A DNA stretch of 64,000 nt from Marinomonas communis (lineage in GTDB: Bacteria; Pseudomonadota; Gammaproteobacteria; Pseudomonadales; Marinomonadaceae), in contig NZ_SNZA01000001.1 in the NCBI RefSeq assembly GCF_004363305.1, positions 1,081,228-1,145,227 of the forward strand, written 5' to 3'. The translations under genes were made by a program, and so were the position numbers. The notes beneath the pieces were generated by a model. That model searched no databases, was not told where the DNA came from, and saw only the letters and a list, made by a program, of their open reading frames with translations. Positions 1 through 9,384 of this stretch are shown here, one piece after another (the stretch's first letter is position 1; each line of letters starts with the position of its first letter).

Positions 1-35
1 ATGTTGCTAAGGGCTTCGCCCTAGGCCGAGTTTAA
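1..35 (+). CDS. 3' end of a sugar/glycerol ABC transporter permease (partial)
   Basis: Only the last ten codons are present, read in the frame that starts at base 3, and they encode VAKGFALGRV followed by TAA at 33-35. Permeases of the carbohydrate uptake class (MalG/UgpE type) commonly end in a short basic tail of this kind. In rhizobial-type glycerol importers the second permease (GlpQ) lies just before the DUF2160 gene that follows here. The ribosome binding site AAGGAG of the next gene overlaps this stop codon, which supports one operon. The identity comes mainly from context, because ten residues cannot prove a family. Confidence 0.5.
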   Translation, partial: VAKGFALGRV

Positions 36-46
36 GGAGCTTCAAA

Positions 47-319
47 ATGGTTTGGATGTCTTGGACCTTACCTACTGCCGCATTTTTTGCTGGCATCGCT
101 TTGATCCTCGTCGCGATGACGACTTGGCAAGCGATCTCCCCAAGCGTGGAACGTAAAGGCTTTTTGCCGATTGAAACGACACGTGGCGATCGTTTGTTTA
201 TTGGCCTACTGAGTAGCGCCTTTGTTCACCTAGGTTTCGTTGCGTTAAGTGATGTTCCACTTTACGTAGCAACCGCCCTTTGCGTGCTTTGGATGTGCTT
301 CCTGATGCGCTGGGGTTAA
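47..319 (+). CDS. DUF2160 small membrane protein of the glycerol ABC importer
   Basis: A 90-residue protein with about three hydrophobic segments (roughly residues 8-28, 48-66 and 69-88) and a short charged loop at 33-47. It resembles the DUF2160 family, whose genes sit between the permease and binding-protein genes of glycerol ABC transporter operons in alpha- and gammaproteobacteria. That is exactly its position here, just after a permease tail and 66 bp before a large binding protein. Its biochemical role is unknown; an accessory subunit of the membrane complex is a reasonable inference. The start ATG at 47 has AAGGAG seven bases upstream. Confidence 0.75.
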   Translation: MVWMSWTLPTAAFFAGIALILVAMTTWQAISPSVERKGFLPIETTRGDRLFIGLLSSAFVHLGFVALSDVPLYVATALCVLWMCFLMRWG

Positions 320-385
320 GTGAGAGTGTACAAGGAAGAACCTGCATGGAAGCGAAATACCTATCTTTAATCATTGAGGTAAAAC

Positions 386-2104
386 ATGTACAACAATAAA
401 AAGAAATTCGTTTTAGCTGCTATCCCATTGGCTGTTGCACTGGGTTCAGGATCTGCTTGGGCAGACCAATACTCTGATGCTGCCCAAAAATGGCTAGATA
501 GTGAGTTTACGGTATCGACTCTTTCAGAAGCTGAGCAATTAAAAGAAATGGCTTGGTTCACTGAAGCAGCTAAACGTTTTCGCGGTATGGAAATCAACGT
601 CGCATCGGAAACACTAACTACTCACAAATACGAGTCACAAGTTCTTGCCAAAGCCTTCTCTGAGATCACAGGGATTAAGGTGAACCATGACTTGATCCAA
701 GAAGGGGATGTGGTCGAAAAACTGCAAACCCAAATGCAGTCTGGTCGTAACATCTACGACGCTTATGTAAACGACTCCGATCTGATCGGTACTCACTTCC
801 GTTACGGTAAAGTAGTACCTATTTCAGACATCATGGAGCAGCATAGCGACCTTAAGTCTCCTACTCTTGATCTAGGTGACTTCATCGGTTTGAACTTCAC
901 CTCTGGTCCAGACGGTAAGCTTTACCAACTGCCTACTCAGCAATTTGCGAACCTATACTGGTTCCGCTATGACTGGTACCAACGTCCAGAGCTTAAGAAG
1001 CAATTTAAAGAAATTTACGGTTACGAGCTAGGTGTGCCAGTGAACTGGTCCGCTTACGAGGACATCGCAGAGTTCTTTACTAAGCACGTTGGCGAAATCG
1101 ATGGTCAAAAAGTTTACGGTCACATGGACTACGGTAAAAAAGACCCATCTCTAGGCTGGCGTTTCACGGATGCTTGGTTCTCTATGGCCGGTGCGGGTGA
1201 CAAAGGCCTGCCAAACGGTTTACCAGTCGATGAATGGGGTATTCGTGTTGAAGGCTGTAACCCTGTCGGTTCCAGCGTAGCTCGTGGTGGTGCGACCAAC
1301 GGTCCAGCAGCGGTTTATGCGACGACTAAATATGTGGATTGGTTGCGTCAATACGCGCCACCAGAAGCGCAAGGCATGACATTCTCTGAAGCCGGCCCAG
1401 TGCCAGCACAAGGTAACGTGGCTCAGCAGATCTTCTGGTACACCGCGTTCACGGCTGATATGACACAAAAAGGCCTACCAGTGGTAAATGAAGACGGCAC
1501 GCCAAAATGGCGTATGGCTCCTTCTCCACGTGGACCTTACTGGGAAGAAGGCATGAAACTGGGTTACCAAGACGTGGGCGCATGGACGTTCATGAACTCA
1601 ACGCCTGAAGATCGTCGTTTAGCGGCTTGGCTATACGCTCAGTTCACAACGTCTAAAACGGTTTCTTTGAAGAAAACGCTGGTTGGCCTAACACCAATCC
1701 GTGAATCGGACATCAACTCGCCAGAGATGCAAGAAGCGGCACCATTCCTAGGTGGTTTAGTTGAGTTCTACAAAGGCCCTGCTCGTGAGCAATGGTCACC
1801 AACAGGTACGAACGTACCGGACTACCCAAAACTGGCTCAGCTATGGTGGCAGTACATTTCTCAAGCCGCATCTGGCGAAGCGACACCACAAGTGGCACTT
1901 AACGGCCTAGCAGAAGCCCAAGATAAAGTGCTTCAGCGTCTAGAGCGTGCTGGTGTTCATGAGAACTGTGGTCCAAAACTAAACGAGCCTCGTGATGAAG
2001 CCTACTGGTTGAATCAACCAGGTGCGCCAAAAGCGAAACTTGCGAACGAAAAACCTCAAGGCAAAACCGTCGATTACGACGCGCTATTACGCTCTTGGGA
2101 ATAA
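386..2104 (+). CDS. glpV: glycerol ABC transporter periplasmic substrate-binding protein (GlpV-like)
   Basis: A 572-residue family 1 solute-binding protein with a Sec signal peptide: basic residues KKK at 5-7, a hydrophobic core, and likely cleavage after SAWA at residue 26. It is longer than ordinary sugar-binding proteins (about 400-450), which fits the large GlpV-type glycerol binders. The stretch around residues 80-130, with its AKAFSEITGIKVNHDLI segment, is the usual binding-protein core. It is the last gene of the importer operon, preceded by the DUF2160 gene and followed by a strong hairpin terminator. Glycerol as ligand is inferred from the neighbouring glpK, glpR and glpD genes. The start ATG at 386 has TGAGG upstream. 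Confidence 0.8.
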   Translation: MYNNKKKFVLAAIPLAVALGSGSAWADQYSDAAQKWLDSEFTVSTLSEAEQLKEMAWFTEAAKRFRGMEINVASETLTTHKYESQVLAKAFSEITGIKVNHDLIQEGDVVEKLQTQMQSGRNIYDAYVNDSDLIGTHFRYGKVVPISDIMEQHSDLKSPTLDLGDFIGLNFTSGPDGKLYQLPTQQFANLYWFRYDWYQRPELKKQFKEIYGYELGVPVNWSAYEDIAEFFTKHVGEIDGQKVYGHMDYGKKDPSLGWRFTDAWFSMAGAGDKGLPNGLPVDEWGIRVEGCNPVGSSVARGGATNGPAAVYATTKYVDWLRQYAPPEAQGMTFSEAGPVPAQGNVAQQIFWYTAFTADMTQKGLPVVNEDGTPKWRMAPSPRGPYWEEGMKLGYQDVGAWTFMNSTPEDRRLAAWLYAQFTTSKTVSLKKTLVGLTPIRESDINSPEMQEAAPFLGGLVEFYKGPAREQWSPTGTNVPDYPKLAQLWWQYISQAASGEATPQVALNGLAEAQDKVLQRLERAGVHENCGPKLNEPRDEAYWLNQPGAPKAKLANEKPQGKTVDYDALLRSWE

Positions 2105-2131
2105 CGTTCAAAAGATCACCCTCTAAGTGTT

Positions 2132-2158
2132 AGACCGGCTTCGCGCCGGTCTTTTTTT
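2132..2158 (+). terminator. intrinsic terminator of the glycerol importer operon
   Basis: An 8-bp GC-rich stem (AGACCGGC pairing with GCCGGTCT) around a short loop is followed by seven T residues. It lies 28 bases after the stop codon of the binding-protein gene and is the classic rho-independent form. Confidence 0.9.
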
Positions 2159-2175
2159 GCATTCAGCATGCTCAC

Positions 2176-3075
2176 TTAACGGCTAGTGGACACTCGCATA
2201 ACACTGGCAATGATTAACAAGGCCCCGAGCCATTGGATTAGAGAAAGACTCTCCCCCAGCCACAACATGGCAAATAGGGCACCAAATAACGGCTCACTGC
2301 CCATCAGTAGCGCGACACGCGTTGGGGACGTTCGGCTGATCGCAAGGTTTTGAGCAAAAAATGCAAACAGCGTACACATCAGCACTAAATACAAGGTAAT
2401 CAGCCAAAAAGCAGGTTGACTGAGTGACGACCAAGCAATCGATTCGCCTGAGCCCCAGCCAACGATGATGGCCATGAGCATCACCATCAGAGACTGAATC
2501 GCAGTCAAACTCAACATGGTAATGGAACGGTTATGAGTCAGGCGTTTGGTCAGCGTCACCATGATTGCACGCCCTACTGCAGCCAATAGAATCAAGCCAT
2601 CTCCTAAGTTGAACGAGAGGTTAAAGCCTGAGTGCAAGCTCAGCAGCAATACCCCCAAACAACTTAACATCCCCATGAGCCATAGAGATCCAGAAACTCG
2701 GCTACGATTAATCAACGTTTCTGCAAGCGCCGTTAGGATCATAGACAAGCTGATCAGCACCGCAGCATTCGTAGCGCTGGTATACAGCACGCCAGACACT
2801 TCACAGACAAAGATTCCTGACAGAACAAGACCGGTAGGCAGAGCGCGTAACCAATCCTGATTCTTGCCTTGTTTAAAATCTCGAACCAAGACAGGCAAAA
2901 GCATCAGGAATGTCAGTCCAAAACGGATGCCAATGAAACTAAACACCCCAACATACATTAACGCGTCTTTTGTTAATCCATAGCTGGTCCCCCAAAAGAT
3001 CGCGACCAGTAGCAGCATGCATTCTGTCCAGCCAAATAATGGTCGATAGGGGTGAGTTGTTAGGGTTGTCATCAT
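2176..3075 (-). CDS. DMT-superfamily (EamA) transporter
   Basis: A 299-residue integral membrane protein with about ten hydrophobic helices arranged as two EamA repeats (roughly residues 15-145 and 155-295). The N-terminal helix carries a FWGTSYG motif near residues 28-34 and the second repeat ends in the family-typical LGESLSLIQWLGALLI stretch, both usual for RhaT/YdcZ-like drug/metabolite exporters. The substrate cannot be told from sequence. It is divergent from the LysR gene that starts at 3165, and the two share an 89-bp promoter region, so that regulator probably controls it. GAGGTAAG precedes the two tandem ATG codons at the start, so the second ATG is also possible. Confidence 0.85.
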   Translation of the reverse strand: MMTTLTTHPYRPLFGWTECMLLLVAIFWGTSYGLTKDALMYVGVFSFIGIRFGLTFLMLLPVLVRDFKQGKNQDWLRALPTGLVLSGIFVCEVSGVLYTSATNAAVLISLSMILTALAETLINRSRVSGSLWLMGMLSCLGVLLLSLHSGFNLSFNLGDGLILLAAVGRAIMVTLTKRLTHNRSITMLSLTAIQSLMVMLMAIIVGWGSGESIAWSSLSQPAFWLITLYLVLMCTLFAFFAQNLAISRTSPTRVALLMGSEPLFGALFAMLWLGESLSLIQWLGALLIIASVMRVSTSR

Positions 3076-3112
3076 CTTACCTCGTTGTTTCTTTTGACGA
3101 GGTACAGTCTAA

Positions 3113-3132
3113 ATTGTATCGTTCAAGACAAT
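3113..3132. promoter_or_regulatory. LysR-type dyad in the EamA/LysR divergent promoter
   Basis: The 20-bp element ATTGT-N10-ACAAT lies between the divergent starts at 3075 and 3165. It has the size and symmetry of a LysR recognition site (T-N11-A type). Binding by the adjacent regulator is inferred from position only. Confidence 0.4.
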
Positions 3133-3164
3133 AATACAGGCAACTAATAAATAACTTTTGTCTT

Positions 3165-4082
3165 ATGAACACAAATGAACTACTCAAGCTACTGCCTGAA
3201 CTCGGCACATTTGTAACGGTGGTCGATGCAGGCAGTCTTTCTGAAGCGGGCCGACGTCTACAGCTGCCGCCCTCTTCCATTAGTCGTGCCATCTCCAAGC
3301 TTGAAGATCAATTGAGCAGTAAATTATTAGAGCGCACCACTCGTTCATTGGCTTTGACACCGATAGGTCGGGATGTATACGAACAAGCGCTTTCAATGAT
3401 GGACGCAGCAAAAGCCGCCATTGCTCGCATTGAAAGTCAAAAACACGAGTTGAATGGTCTGCTAAGGATTGCGGCCCCAAAAGCATTAAGTAAGCACATC
3501 ATTGCGCCTTTGATCTTTAAATTTATGGCGCAGCACCCAGCGTTAAAAGTGCAGCTCACGGCTTCAGATAACATGGTCGACCCAGCGACAGGGGAAGTGG
3601 ATCTATTGCTTCAGGTGACTGAATCCCCTTGTGAACATCTGGTGGCGAGGCCTGTGGGATTCGTTAAGCAAGTGCTTTGCACAACTTGGGATTACCTTGA
3701 ACAACACCCCAAACCACAACACCCACAGGATTTAAAAGACCATACATGCATCGCTTTAGGTGAAAAAAACGATGATCACTGTTGGTACTTTGCCAACGGT
3801 GAAACAGTAGAGCAGGTCATGACAAAAGGCGCGTTTGCCAGCAACCACTCTGAGATTCGTCTAGCTGCCGTTCAGAAAGGACTGGGGATCTCGATTTTTC
3901 CAGAATTCGTGGTAAATGAAGCCATTTCAAAAGGCGAGTTGGTGGCGTTGTTGCAGGATTGGACGTTCCAAGGGAGCTATCACGGCACGATATACGCTCA
4001 ATACAGCCAATCACGCTTTGTGCCGGCGACCATTCGAGCGTTTATTAGTTTTCTTACCTCTGAGCTTGCTGAAAAGGATTAG
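3165..4082 (+). CDS. LysR-family transcriptional regulator
   Basis: A 305-residue regulator with an N-terminal winged helix-turn-helix (about residues 8-67, including AGSLSEAGRRLQLPPSSISRAI) and a periplasmic-binding-like effector domain from about residue 92. The length and the ERTTRSLALTPIGR segment after the helix are standard for the CrgA/DsdC-like branch with short effector domains. It is divergent from the EamA transporter, the usual arrangement for a LysR protein and its target. The effector is unknown. It converges with glpK across a gap of 35 bases with no obvious terminator. Confidence 0.88.
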   Translation: MNTNELLKLLPELGTFVTVVDAGSLSEAGRRLQLPPSSISRAISKLEDQLSSKLLERTTRSLALTPIGRDVYEQALSMMDAAKAAIARIESQKHELNGLLRIAAPKALSKHIIAPLIFKFMAQHPALKVQLTASDNMVDPATGEVDLLLQVTESPCEHLVARPVGFVKQVLCTTWDYLEQHPKPQHPQDLKDHTCIALGEKNDDHCWYFANGETVEQVMTKGAFASNHSEIRLAAVQKGLGISIFPEFVVNEAISKGELVALLQDWTFQGSYHGTIYAQYSQSRFVPATIRAFISFLTSELAEKD

Positions 4083-4117
4083 GTGTTCAGCAAGCCTACA
4101 GAGATGCTAAACGAGCG

Positions 4118-5602
4118 CTATTGGACCGAACGCACTCGGCTCACCGCATCAAGCCAACCGGAGTAAAGCTTTTCGCGATTATCTTGCCCCATTTCTGGGT
4201 TGAACTGCTGCTCTGATTGCCACAGTTCACTGATTTGTTCGAGAGATTCGTACATGCCCACACGAAGCCCTGCAAGGAAAGCCACACCTAATGCAGTGGT
4301 TTCCGTCACCTGTGGGCGTTCTACGGTGATACCCAATACATCGCTCAAGAACTGCACGACAAGGTTGTTCACCACCATGCCACCATCAACTCGAAGCGTA
4401 CTAAACTGCGCGCCATCCTGCGCCATAGCATCGACAAGGTCTTTAGTCTGGTAACACACGGAACGCAGCCCTGCGCTGACGATATCCGACACGCTGGTAT
4501 CACGAGTTAGGCCGATCATGGCACCACGGGCATCAGGATCCCAGTACGGCGCACCTAACCCAGTAAAGGCAGGCACTAAATAGACGGTATCTGCATTTAA
4601 AGCTCGTTCCGCAAGACTTTGCGTTTCAGCAGCATCATCAAACAACTTCAAACCATCGCGGAGCCATTGAATAGCTGCCCCAGCCACAAAGATACTGCCT
4701 TCTAGGGCGTAGGTGACTTGCCCGTTAATTCGATAGCCTACGGTGGTGAGCATTTTATGTTCTGATTTAAGCGGCTGATCACCGGTATTCAGGATCATAA
4801 AACAGCCTGTGCCATAGGTGCTTTTCACCATACCAGGGGAGAAACAAGCTTGACCCACTAATGCGGCCTGCTGATCACCAGCAATGCCGTTTACAGGGAT
4901 TTCAGCTCCCAACCACTGGGCATCGATGGTGCCGAAATCATCACTTGAGTCCATCACTTGCGGGAAGATAACATCGCCGATTTCGAGTAGTTCGATTAGC
5001 TCTTCGTCCCATTTTTGCGTGTGGATATTAAACGCCATAGTGCGGGCGGCATTGGTCGCATCTGTTCGATGGTAACGACCATTTGTAAGCTTCCAGAGCA
5101 AATAGCTATCAACCGTACCAAAGGCAATGTGGCCGAGTTTTGCTCGCTCTTTAACGCCTTCAACATTCTCTAGAATCCAACGAATCTTGGTCGCAGAGAA
5201 ATAGGGATCGATGAGCAGACCTGTTTTGGATTGCACCAATTCGCTGTACTCTTTGTCGACTAAAGATTGACAGTACTGGCTGGTTCGGCGATCTTGCCAA
5301 ACAATCGCGTTGTAAACTGTCTCACCCGTCTCAGTGTCCCACAGCACGGTCGTTTCACGTTGGTTGGTAATACCAATTGAGGCTATCGCATCCGCATCAA
5401 TGCCTGTATCCTTGAGCACGTTTTGACAAACCGTAAGGGTAGATTGCCATAGATCGTTCGGGTCGTGTTCCACCCAGCCATCGTTTGGAAAATGCTGAGG
5501 AAATTCTTGTTGGGACTGACCAACGCGCACGCCTTTCGCATCAAATATAATCGCTCGGCTACTGGTCGTTCCTTGGTCGATAGCAAGTAGATATTGGCTC
5601 AT
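4118..5602 (-). CDS. glpK: glycerol kinase
   Basis: A 494-residue FGGY-family kinase that phosphorylates glycerol with ATP to sn-glycerol 3-phosphate in the cytoplasm. The N-terminal phosphate-binding motif DQGTTSSR is at residues 9-16, the substrate-loop sequences WQDRRT and [11 protein letters not shown] follow, and [11 protein letters not shown] marks the second domain. The length matches the E. coli enzyme (502). It is transcribed away from glpR, and the intergenic region contains GlpR-like operator repeats. With the importer at the left edge and glpD to the right it completes glycerol uptake and catabolism. Confidence 0.97.
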   Translation of the reverse strand: MSQYLLAIDQGTTSSRAIIFDAKGVRVGQSQQEFPQHFPNDGWVEHDPNDLWQSTLTVCQNVLKDTGIDADAIASIGITNQRETTVLWDTETGETVYNAIVWQDRRTSQYCQSLVDKEYSELVQSKTGLLIDPYFSATKIRWILENVEGVKERAKLGHIAFGTVDSYLLWKLTNGRYHRTDATNAARTMAFNIHTQKWDEELIELLEIGDVIFPQVMDSSDDFGTIDAQWLGAEIPVNGIAGDQQAALVGQACFSPGMVKSTYGTGCFMILNTGDQPLKSEHKMLTTVGYRINGQVTYALEGSIFVAGAAIQWLRDGLKLFDDAAETQSLAERALNADTVYLVPAFTGLGAPYWDPDARGAMIGLTRDTSVSDIVSAGLRSVCYQTKDLVDAMAQDGAQFSTLRVDGGMVVNNLVVQFLSDVLGITVERPQVTETTALGVAFLAGLRVGMYESLEQISELWQSEQQFNPEMGQDNREKLYSGWLDAVSRVRSVQ

Positions 5603-5674
5603 GACTTAGCTCTCTTGGTTTTTCAAAACATCACTATCCAATGGGATGGCAATGAATACGTTGTTATTTTTGTT

Positions 5675-5706
5675 AATCGAACATAAATGTTCAAATTCGA
5701 ATATTC
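5675..5706. promoter_or_regulatory. GlpR-like operator cluster upstream of glpK
   Basis: Repeats TCGAACAT (5677-5684), ATGTTC (5687-5692) and ATTCGAATATTC (5695-5706) resemble the known GlpR operator half-sites ATGTTCG/CGAACAT. They lie between the divergent glpK and glpR starts, so the regulator may control both genes from here. Confidence 0.7.
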
Positions 5707-5764
5707 TGTATTAAAACCATATTCGTTTGCTTTAGCAAGCAGCTATTGAGGAGTTTGAGTCGGC

Positions 5765-6529
5765 ATGGGCCAGATGACACGCCAAGATCAGATTATTAAA
5801 GTCGTTCGTGAAAAGGGTTACGTCTCTATCGAAGAGTTGGCTGCGCAGTTTAATGTGACCCCTCAAACCATTCGCCGTGACATCAATACGCTGGCCGACC
5901 AGAACATCATTCGTCGCCATCATGGTGGTGCTAGCTGCGAGTCTTCTACAACGAATGTAGATTACAACACACGCCAAGCATTACAGCTCGATGCTAAAAA
6001 ACAGATCGCTAAGCACATCGCCAAAGAGATCCCAAACGGCGCGTCTTTGTTTATTAATATCGGCACCACAACCGAAGAAGTGGCTCGCGCATTGCTGCAG
6101 CACCATAACCTAAAGATCATTACCAATAACATCAATGTTGCGTCGATTCTGCGTACCAAAGAAGACTTTAACGTTATTGTTGCAGGGGGGACGGTTCGAA
6201 GCCGAGACGGCGGTATCATTGGTGAGGCCACGGTAGACTTCATAAATCAGTTTCGCGTGGATTACGGCATTATCGGTATCAGTGCCATTGATCAAGAAGA
6301 TGGCTCTCTATTAGATTACGATTACCAAGAGGTACGTGTCGCACAGAGTATAATCTCCAATTCACGGGAAGTCTTTCTGGCCGCCGACCATGCGAAATTT
6401 GGCCGAAGTGCCATGGTGCGCTTAGGCAATATCACCCAGGTAGATCGCTTATTCAGTGATGCAGAACCCCCAAAATCTATTAAAGCCTTATTAAAAGAAC
6501 ACTCGGTAAAATTTGAACTGTGTGAGTAA
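5765..6529 (+). CDS. glpR: glycerol-3-phosphate regulon repressor, DeoR family
   Basis: A 254-residue DeoR regulator. The N-terminal helix-turn-helix (about residues 8-57, with [16 protein letters not shown] as the recognition region) is followed by a sugar-phosphate-sensing DeoRC domain (about 75-235) with the [13 protein letters not shown] and [13 protein letters not shown] motifs of the family. Divergence from glpK and the GlpR-like operators on both sides support the repressor role, with glycerol 3-phosphate as the known inducer of the family. The ATG at 5765 has GAGGAG eleven bases upstream; a second ATG at 5774 is also possible. Confidence 0.93.
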   Translation: MGQMTRQDQIIKVVREKGYVSIEELAAQFNVTPQTIRRDINTLADQNIIRRHHGGASCESSTTNVDYNTRQALQLDAKKQIAKHIAKEIPNGASLFINIGTTTEEVARALLQHHNLKIITNNINVASILRTKEDFNVIVAGGTVRSRDGGIIGEATVDFINQFRVDYGIIGISAIDQEDGSLLDYDYQEVRVAQSIISNSREVFLAADHAKFGRSAMVRLGNITQVDRLFSDAEPPKSIKALLKEHSVKFELCE

Positions 6530-6681
6530 TCCTGACACAGTTCACGCTTTCTAACTTTGTCACAAGCCTTTTCCATTCTGAACACCTCTCCTCCTTCTCA
6601 AAGCTTAACGCTCAACAACTGTCACATTTGTTTGATAATTTTTTAATCAATCAGCTTGCCAAAGCGAACATCTAGTTCTAG

Positions 6682-6747
6682 TATTCGAACAATAATTTTC
6701 ATTTTCGAAAATAAAAGTTCATATTCAAACTTATAAATGTATTCGAG
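6682..6747. promoter_or_regulatory. GlpR-like operator cluster upstream of glpD
   Basis: TATTCGAACAAT (6682-6693), TTTTCGAAAATA (6702-6713), GTTCATATTCAAAC (6717-6730) and TATTCGAG (6740-6747) form a run of half-sites spaced about one to two helical turns apart, ending just before the glpD ribosome binding site. The core TTCGAA/TTCGAAC matches the repeats upstream of glpK. Confidence 0.65.
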
Positions 6748-6758
6748 AGGGACAGGGC

Positions 6759-8282
6759 ATGACCCACAGACACGTTGATCTTTTCATTGTCGGTGGCGGC
6801 ATCAATGGTGCAGGCATAGCAGCTGATGCAGCAGGCAGAGGCTTATCGGTAGCGCTGTGTGAAATGAACGATTTAGCCAGTGCTACATCTTCTTCTAGCA
6901 GCAAGCTGATTCACGGTGGCTTAAGGTATTTAGAGCATTACGAATTTCGTTTGGTGCGTGAAGCATTAAGCGAGCGTGAAGTATTGCTAAAGAATGCGCC
7001 TCATCTGGTGACTCCCATGCGCTTTCAAATGCCTCACCGCCCTCATCTTCGTCCTGCTTGGTTAATCCGCCTTGGTCTTTTCCTTTATGACCATATTGGC
7101 AAGCGCGAGATGTTACCTGGCTCAAAAGGCGTAAAGTATGGCGCTGACAGCCCTCTTAAACAGGACATTTCTCAGGGTTTTGAATACTCAGACTGTTGGG
7201 TTGATGATGCACGCCTAGTCGTTGCCAACGCTATGAGTGCTAGAGAACACGGCGCTCTGATCATGACTCGCACCCGTTGTGAGTCAGCTAAACGTGAAAA
7301 CGGTGTTTGGGTAATCGACGTGGTTCATACCGAAACGGGTGAAAGCCAACGTTTTACCGCAGACGGCATGGTCAATGCGGCAGGCCCTTGGGTTTCAAGC
7401 TTTATCGAATCTAAGCTAGAGCGTAAGGCACCTTACAGCATTCGAATGATCAAAGGCAGTCACATTGTTGTTCCGAAACTATTTGAGCAAAGCAATGCCT
7501 TCATCATGCAAAACGCCGATAAACGCATCGTGTTTGCTATACCCTATCGCGATCAATACACATTGATCGGTACAACAGATGAAGAGTATCGTGGTGATCC
7601 AAAGGACGTGTCTATTAGCGATGCCGAAACGGATTACATTCTTGATGTGGCCAACCAACATTTTAAAACTCAGCTGTCTAAAAAAGACATCGTTTGGACT
7701 TACTCAGGGGTTCGCCCACTACTTAACGATGAGTCGTCTAACGCCTCAGCGGTCACCCGTGACTACACGCTTCATGTGGAAGATGACCACGGAAAAGCGC
7801 CATTGTTAAGCATCTTTGGCGGTAAGATCACGACTTATCGTCAACTGGCATTATCAGCCATGAAAGATCTGAAAGAGTATTACCCTAATATGGGCAAAGA
7901 ATGGACCCATGCACACCCACTCCCTGGCGGTGATATGAGCAATGACCATCAGGCTTTCGCACAGAAACTGATGCAAGAGTTTCCATTCCTTACTCAAGCA
8001 CAGGCAAAACGCTTTACAGGAAGCTACGGTACTCAAGCCTATGTTCTGTTGGGTGAAGCCACTTCAGTGAGTGATTTGGGCGAGTGCTTTGGTCAAGACC
8101 TCTATCAAAAAGAAGTCGACTATCTGATTGAGCATGAGTGGGCAAGAACAGCCGAAGACATCTTATGGCGTCGTTCTAAACTCGGACTGGAGTTCACCAC
8201 AGAGCAATGTGCTCGTTTAGAAAGTTACCTGAAAAGTGAACTGGCAAACGACGAAATCCTGATTAGCGAACAAATCGCTTAA
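6759..8282 (+). CDS. glpD: aerobic glycerol-3-phosphate dehydrogenase
   Basis: A 507-residue FAD flavoenzyme that oxidises glycerol 3-phosphate to dihydroxyacetone phosphate and passes electrons to quinone at the inner membrane. The dinucleotide-binding motif GGGINGAG is at residues 12-19, followed by the family segments SSSSSKLIHGGLRYLEHYEF and FAIPYRDQYTLIGTTD. The C-terminal region contains WRRSKLG, typical of GlpD. The length matches the E. coli protein (501). It is preceded by GlpR-like operators and followed by a terminator shared with the opposing lpxL gene. Confidence 0.97.
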   Translation: MTHRHVDLFIVGGGINGAGIAADAAGRGLSVALCEMNDLASATSSSSSKLIHGGLRYLEHYEFRLVREALSEREVLLKNAPHLVTPMRFQMPHRPHLRPAWLIRLGLFLYDHIGKREMLPGSKGVKYGADSPLKQDISQGFEYSDCWVDDARLVVANAMSAREHGALIMTRTRCESAKRENGVWVIDVVHTETGESQRFTADGMVNAAGPWVSSFIESKLERKAPYSIRMIKGSHIVVPKLFEQSNAFIMQNADKRIVFAIPYRDQYTLIGTTDEEYRGDPKDVSISDAETDYILDVANQHFKTQLSKKDIVWTYSGVRPLLNDESSNASAVTRDYTLHVEDDHGKAPLLSIFGGKITTYRQLALSAMKDLKEYYPNMGKEWTHAHPLPGGDMSNDHQAFAQKLMQEFPFLTQAQAKRFTGSYGTQAYVLLGEATSVSDLGECFGQDLYQKEVDYLIEHEWARTAEDILWRRSKLGLEFTTEQCARLESYLKSELANDEILISEQIA

Positions 8283-8300
8283 ACCAGATAGTTAAAATGA

Positions 8301-8327
8301 AAAAGAGTGCACTCAGCACTCTTTTTT
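8301..8327. terminator. bidirectional terminator between glpD and lpxL
   Basis: The stem AGAGTGC/GCACTCT around a 5-base loop has an A run on its left and TTTTTT on its right, so it can serve both converging genes. Confidence 0.85.
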
Positions 8328-8337
8328 CATTTATTCA

Positions 8338-9261
8338 CTAGTAAACTGAAGGATCGTCTTCATTAGGACGAGTTTTAAAGCGGCGATGCAACCACATGTA
8401 TTGCGCTTTATTACGGCTGATCAACTCTTCAATAATTTGATTGCCGCGGATAGCATCCACCGTTTCATTTTCACCAGGGAAATTCTCTAAAGGCGCGCCA
8501 ATTTCTATATTGTAGCCTTTGTCGTCAGCGTTACGCTCCACAAAGAATGGCAGTACTTTCGCTTTACCAAGTTTCGCCAATGTTGTGCCGCCAGTGATAG
8601 TCGCCGCATTCGGCACGGCAAAGAATGGGATAAACACAGCACTTGAACGACCGAAGTCTTGGTCAGCGGTGTACCAAATAACATCTGGCGCGCGTAAGCT
8701 GCGCACCATTTGTCGCATGTCTTTTTTCGGGATCAAAGCTTTGTTCGAACGCAAACGGCCTTTAACTTGTAGATATTCCATCACAGGATTGTTATGCGGG
8801 CGGTACACCCCAACACCAGGATTAAACTGACCAAAGATACGCGCCCCCATTTCCAGTGGTAAACAATGCACCGCAAACAAGATGACGCCTTGCCCATTGT
8901 CCAACGTGCTCTGAACATGCTCTTGGCCTTTGATGGTCATATGACGTTGCACACGCTCATCAGACCACCACCAACCACAGATCGTATCAAAAATAGCTTT
9001 ACCAGCTTCTTCGAAATTACGGACTAATAAATCGTGGCGCTCTTCTGGGCTCGCATCAGGAAAACAAAGCTCTAAATTACGTTTCGCCGTTCTGACTCGG
9101 CTTTTAGCGTACTTCATGATCAGACGACCGATAAGTTTACCCAGTCCCATCTGCCATGGTAACGGCAACATGGACACTAAACGTCCTAAACCGATACCGA
9201 ACCAAAGTCCCCAATGTTTGGGATGGAGCAATGCCTTAGAGAATTGCGCTTGTTCTACCAC
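8338..9261 (-). CDS. lpxL: lipid A biosynthesis lauroyl acyltransferase (LpxL/HtrB family)
   Basis: A 307-residue inner-membrane acyltransferase that adds a secondary acyl chain to Kdo2-lipid IVA. The N-terminal hydrophobic region (about residues 16-50) anchors it, and the catalytic H-X4-E motif is H132-CLPL-E137. The family motifs GVYRPHNNP and YMWLHRRFKTRP (near the C-terminus) are present and the length equals that of E. coli LpxL (306). The start codon is GTG at 9261. It stands alone between the glpD terminator and another hairpin. LpxM or LpxP specificity cannot be excluded from sequence. Confidence 0.93.
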   Translation of the reverse strand: MVEQAQFSKALLHPKHWGLWFGIGLGRLVSMLPLPWQMGLGKLIGRLIMKYAKSRVRTAKRNLELCFPDASPEERHDLLVRNFEEAGKAIFDTICGWWWSDERVQRHMTIKGQEHVQSTLDNGQGVILFAVHCLPLEMGARIFGQFNPGVGVYRPHNNPVMEYLQVKGRLRSNKALIPKKDMRQMVRSLRAPDVIWYTADQDFGRSSAVFIPFFAVPNAATITGGTTLAKLGKAKVLPFFVERNADDKGYNIEIGAPLENFPGENETVDAIRGNQIIEELISRNKAQYMWLHRRFKTRPNEDDPSVY

Positions 9262-9335
9262 GTCTTATTACACCCATTAAAAATTCGCCGCCATTCTAAC
9301 GTATCTTGCGTAAAATTTTGAGTTCGTAGAGACAA

Positions 9336-9360
9336 ATAAAGCCCCATATAGGGGCTTTAT
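9336..9360 (-). terminator. terminator downstream of the DUF2959 gene
   Basis: The perfect 10-bp arms ATAAAGCCCC/GGGGCTTTAT enclose a 5-base loop. Read on the minus strand the stem ends in a T-rich stretch, which suits the gene at 9385-10032. Confidence 0.75.
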
Positions 9361-9384
9361 GAGAAGCACTAAGGTTGAAATGAG

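Noticed and set aside
6631..6650. TTTGAT-N8-ATCAA-like inverted repeat before glpD considered as an FNR box
   Set aside because: The spacing between half-sites is nine bases, not four, so it does not fit FNR/Anr. The glp operators nearby explain the region better.
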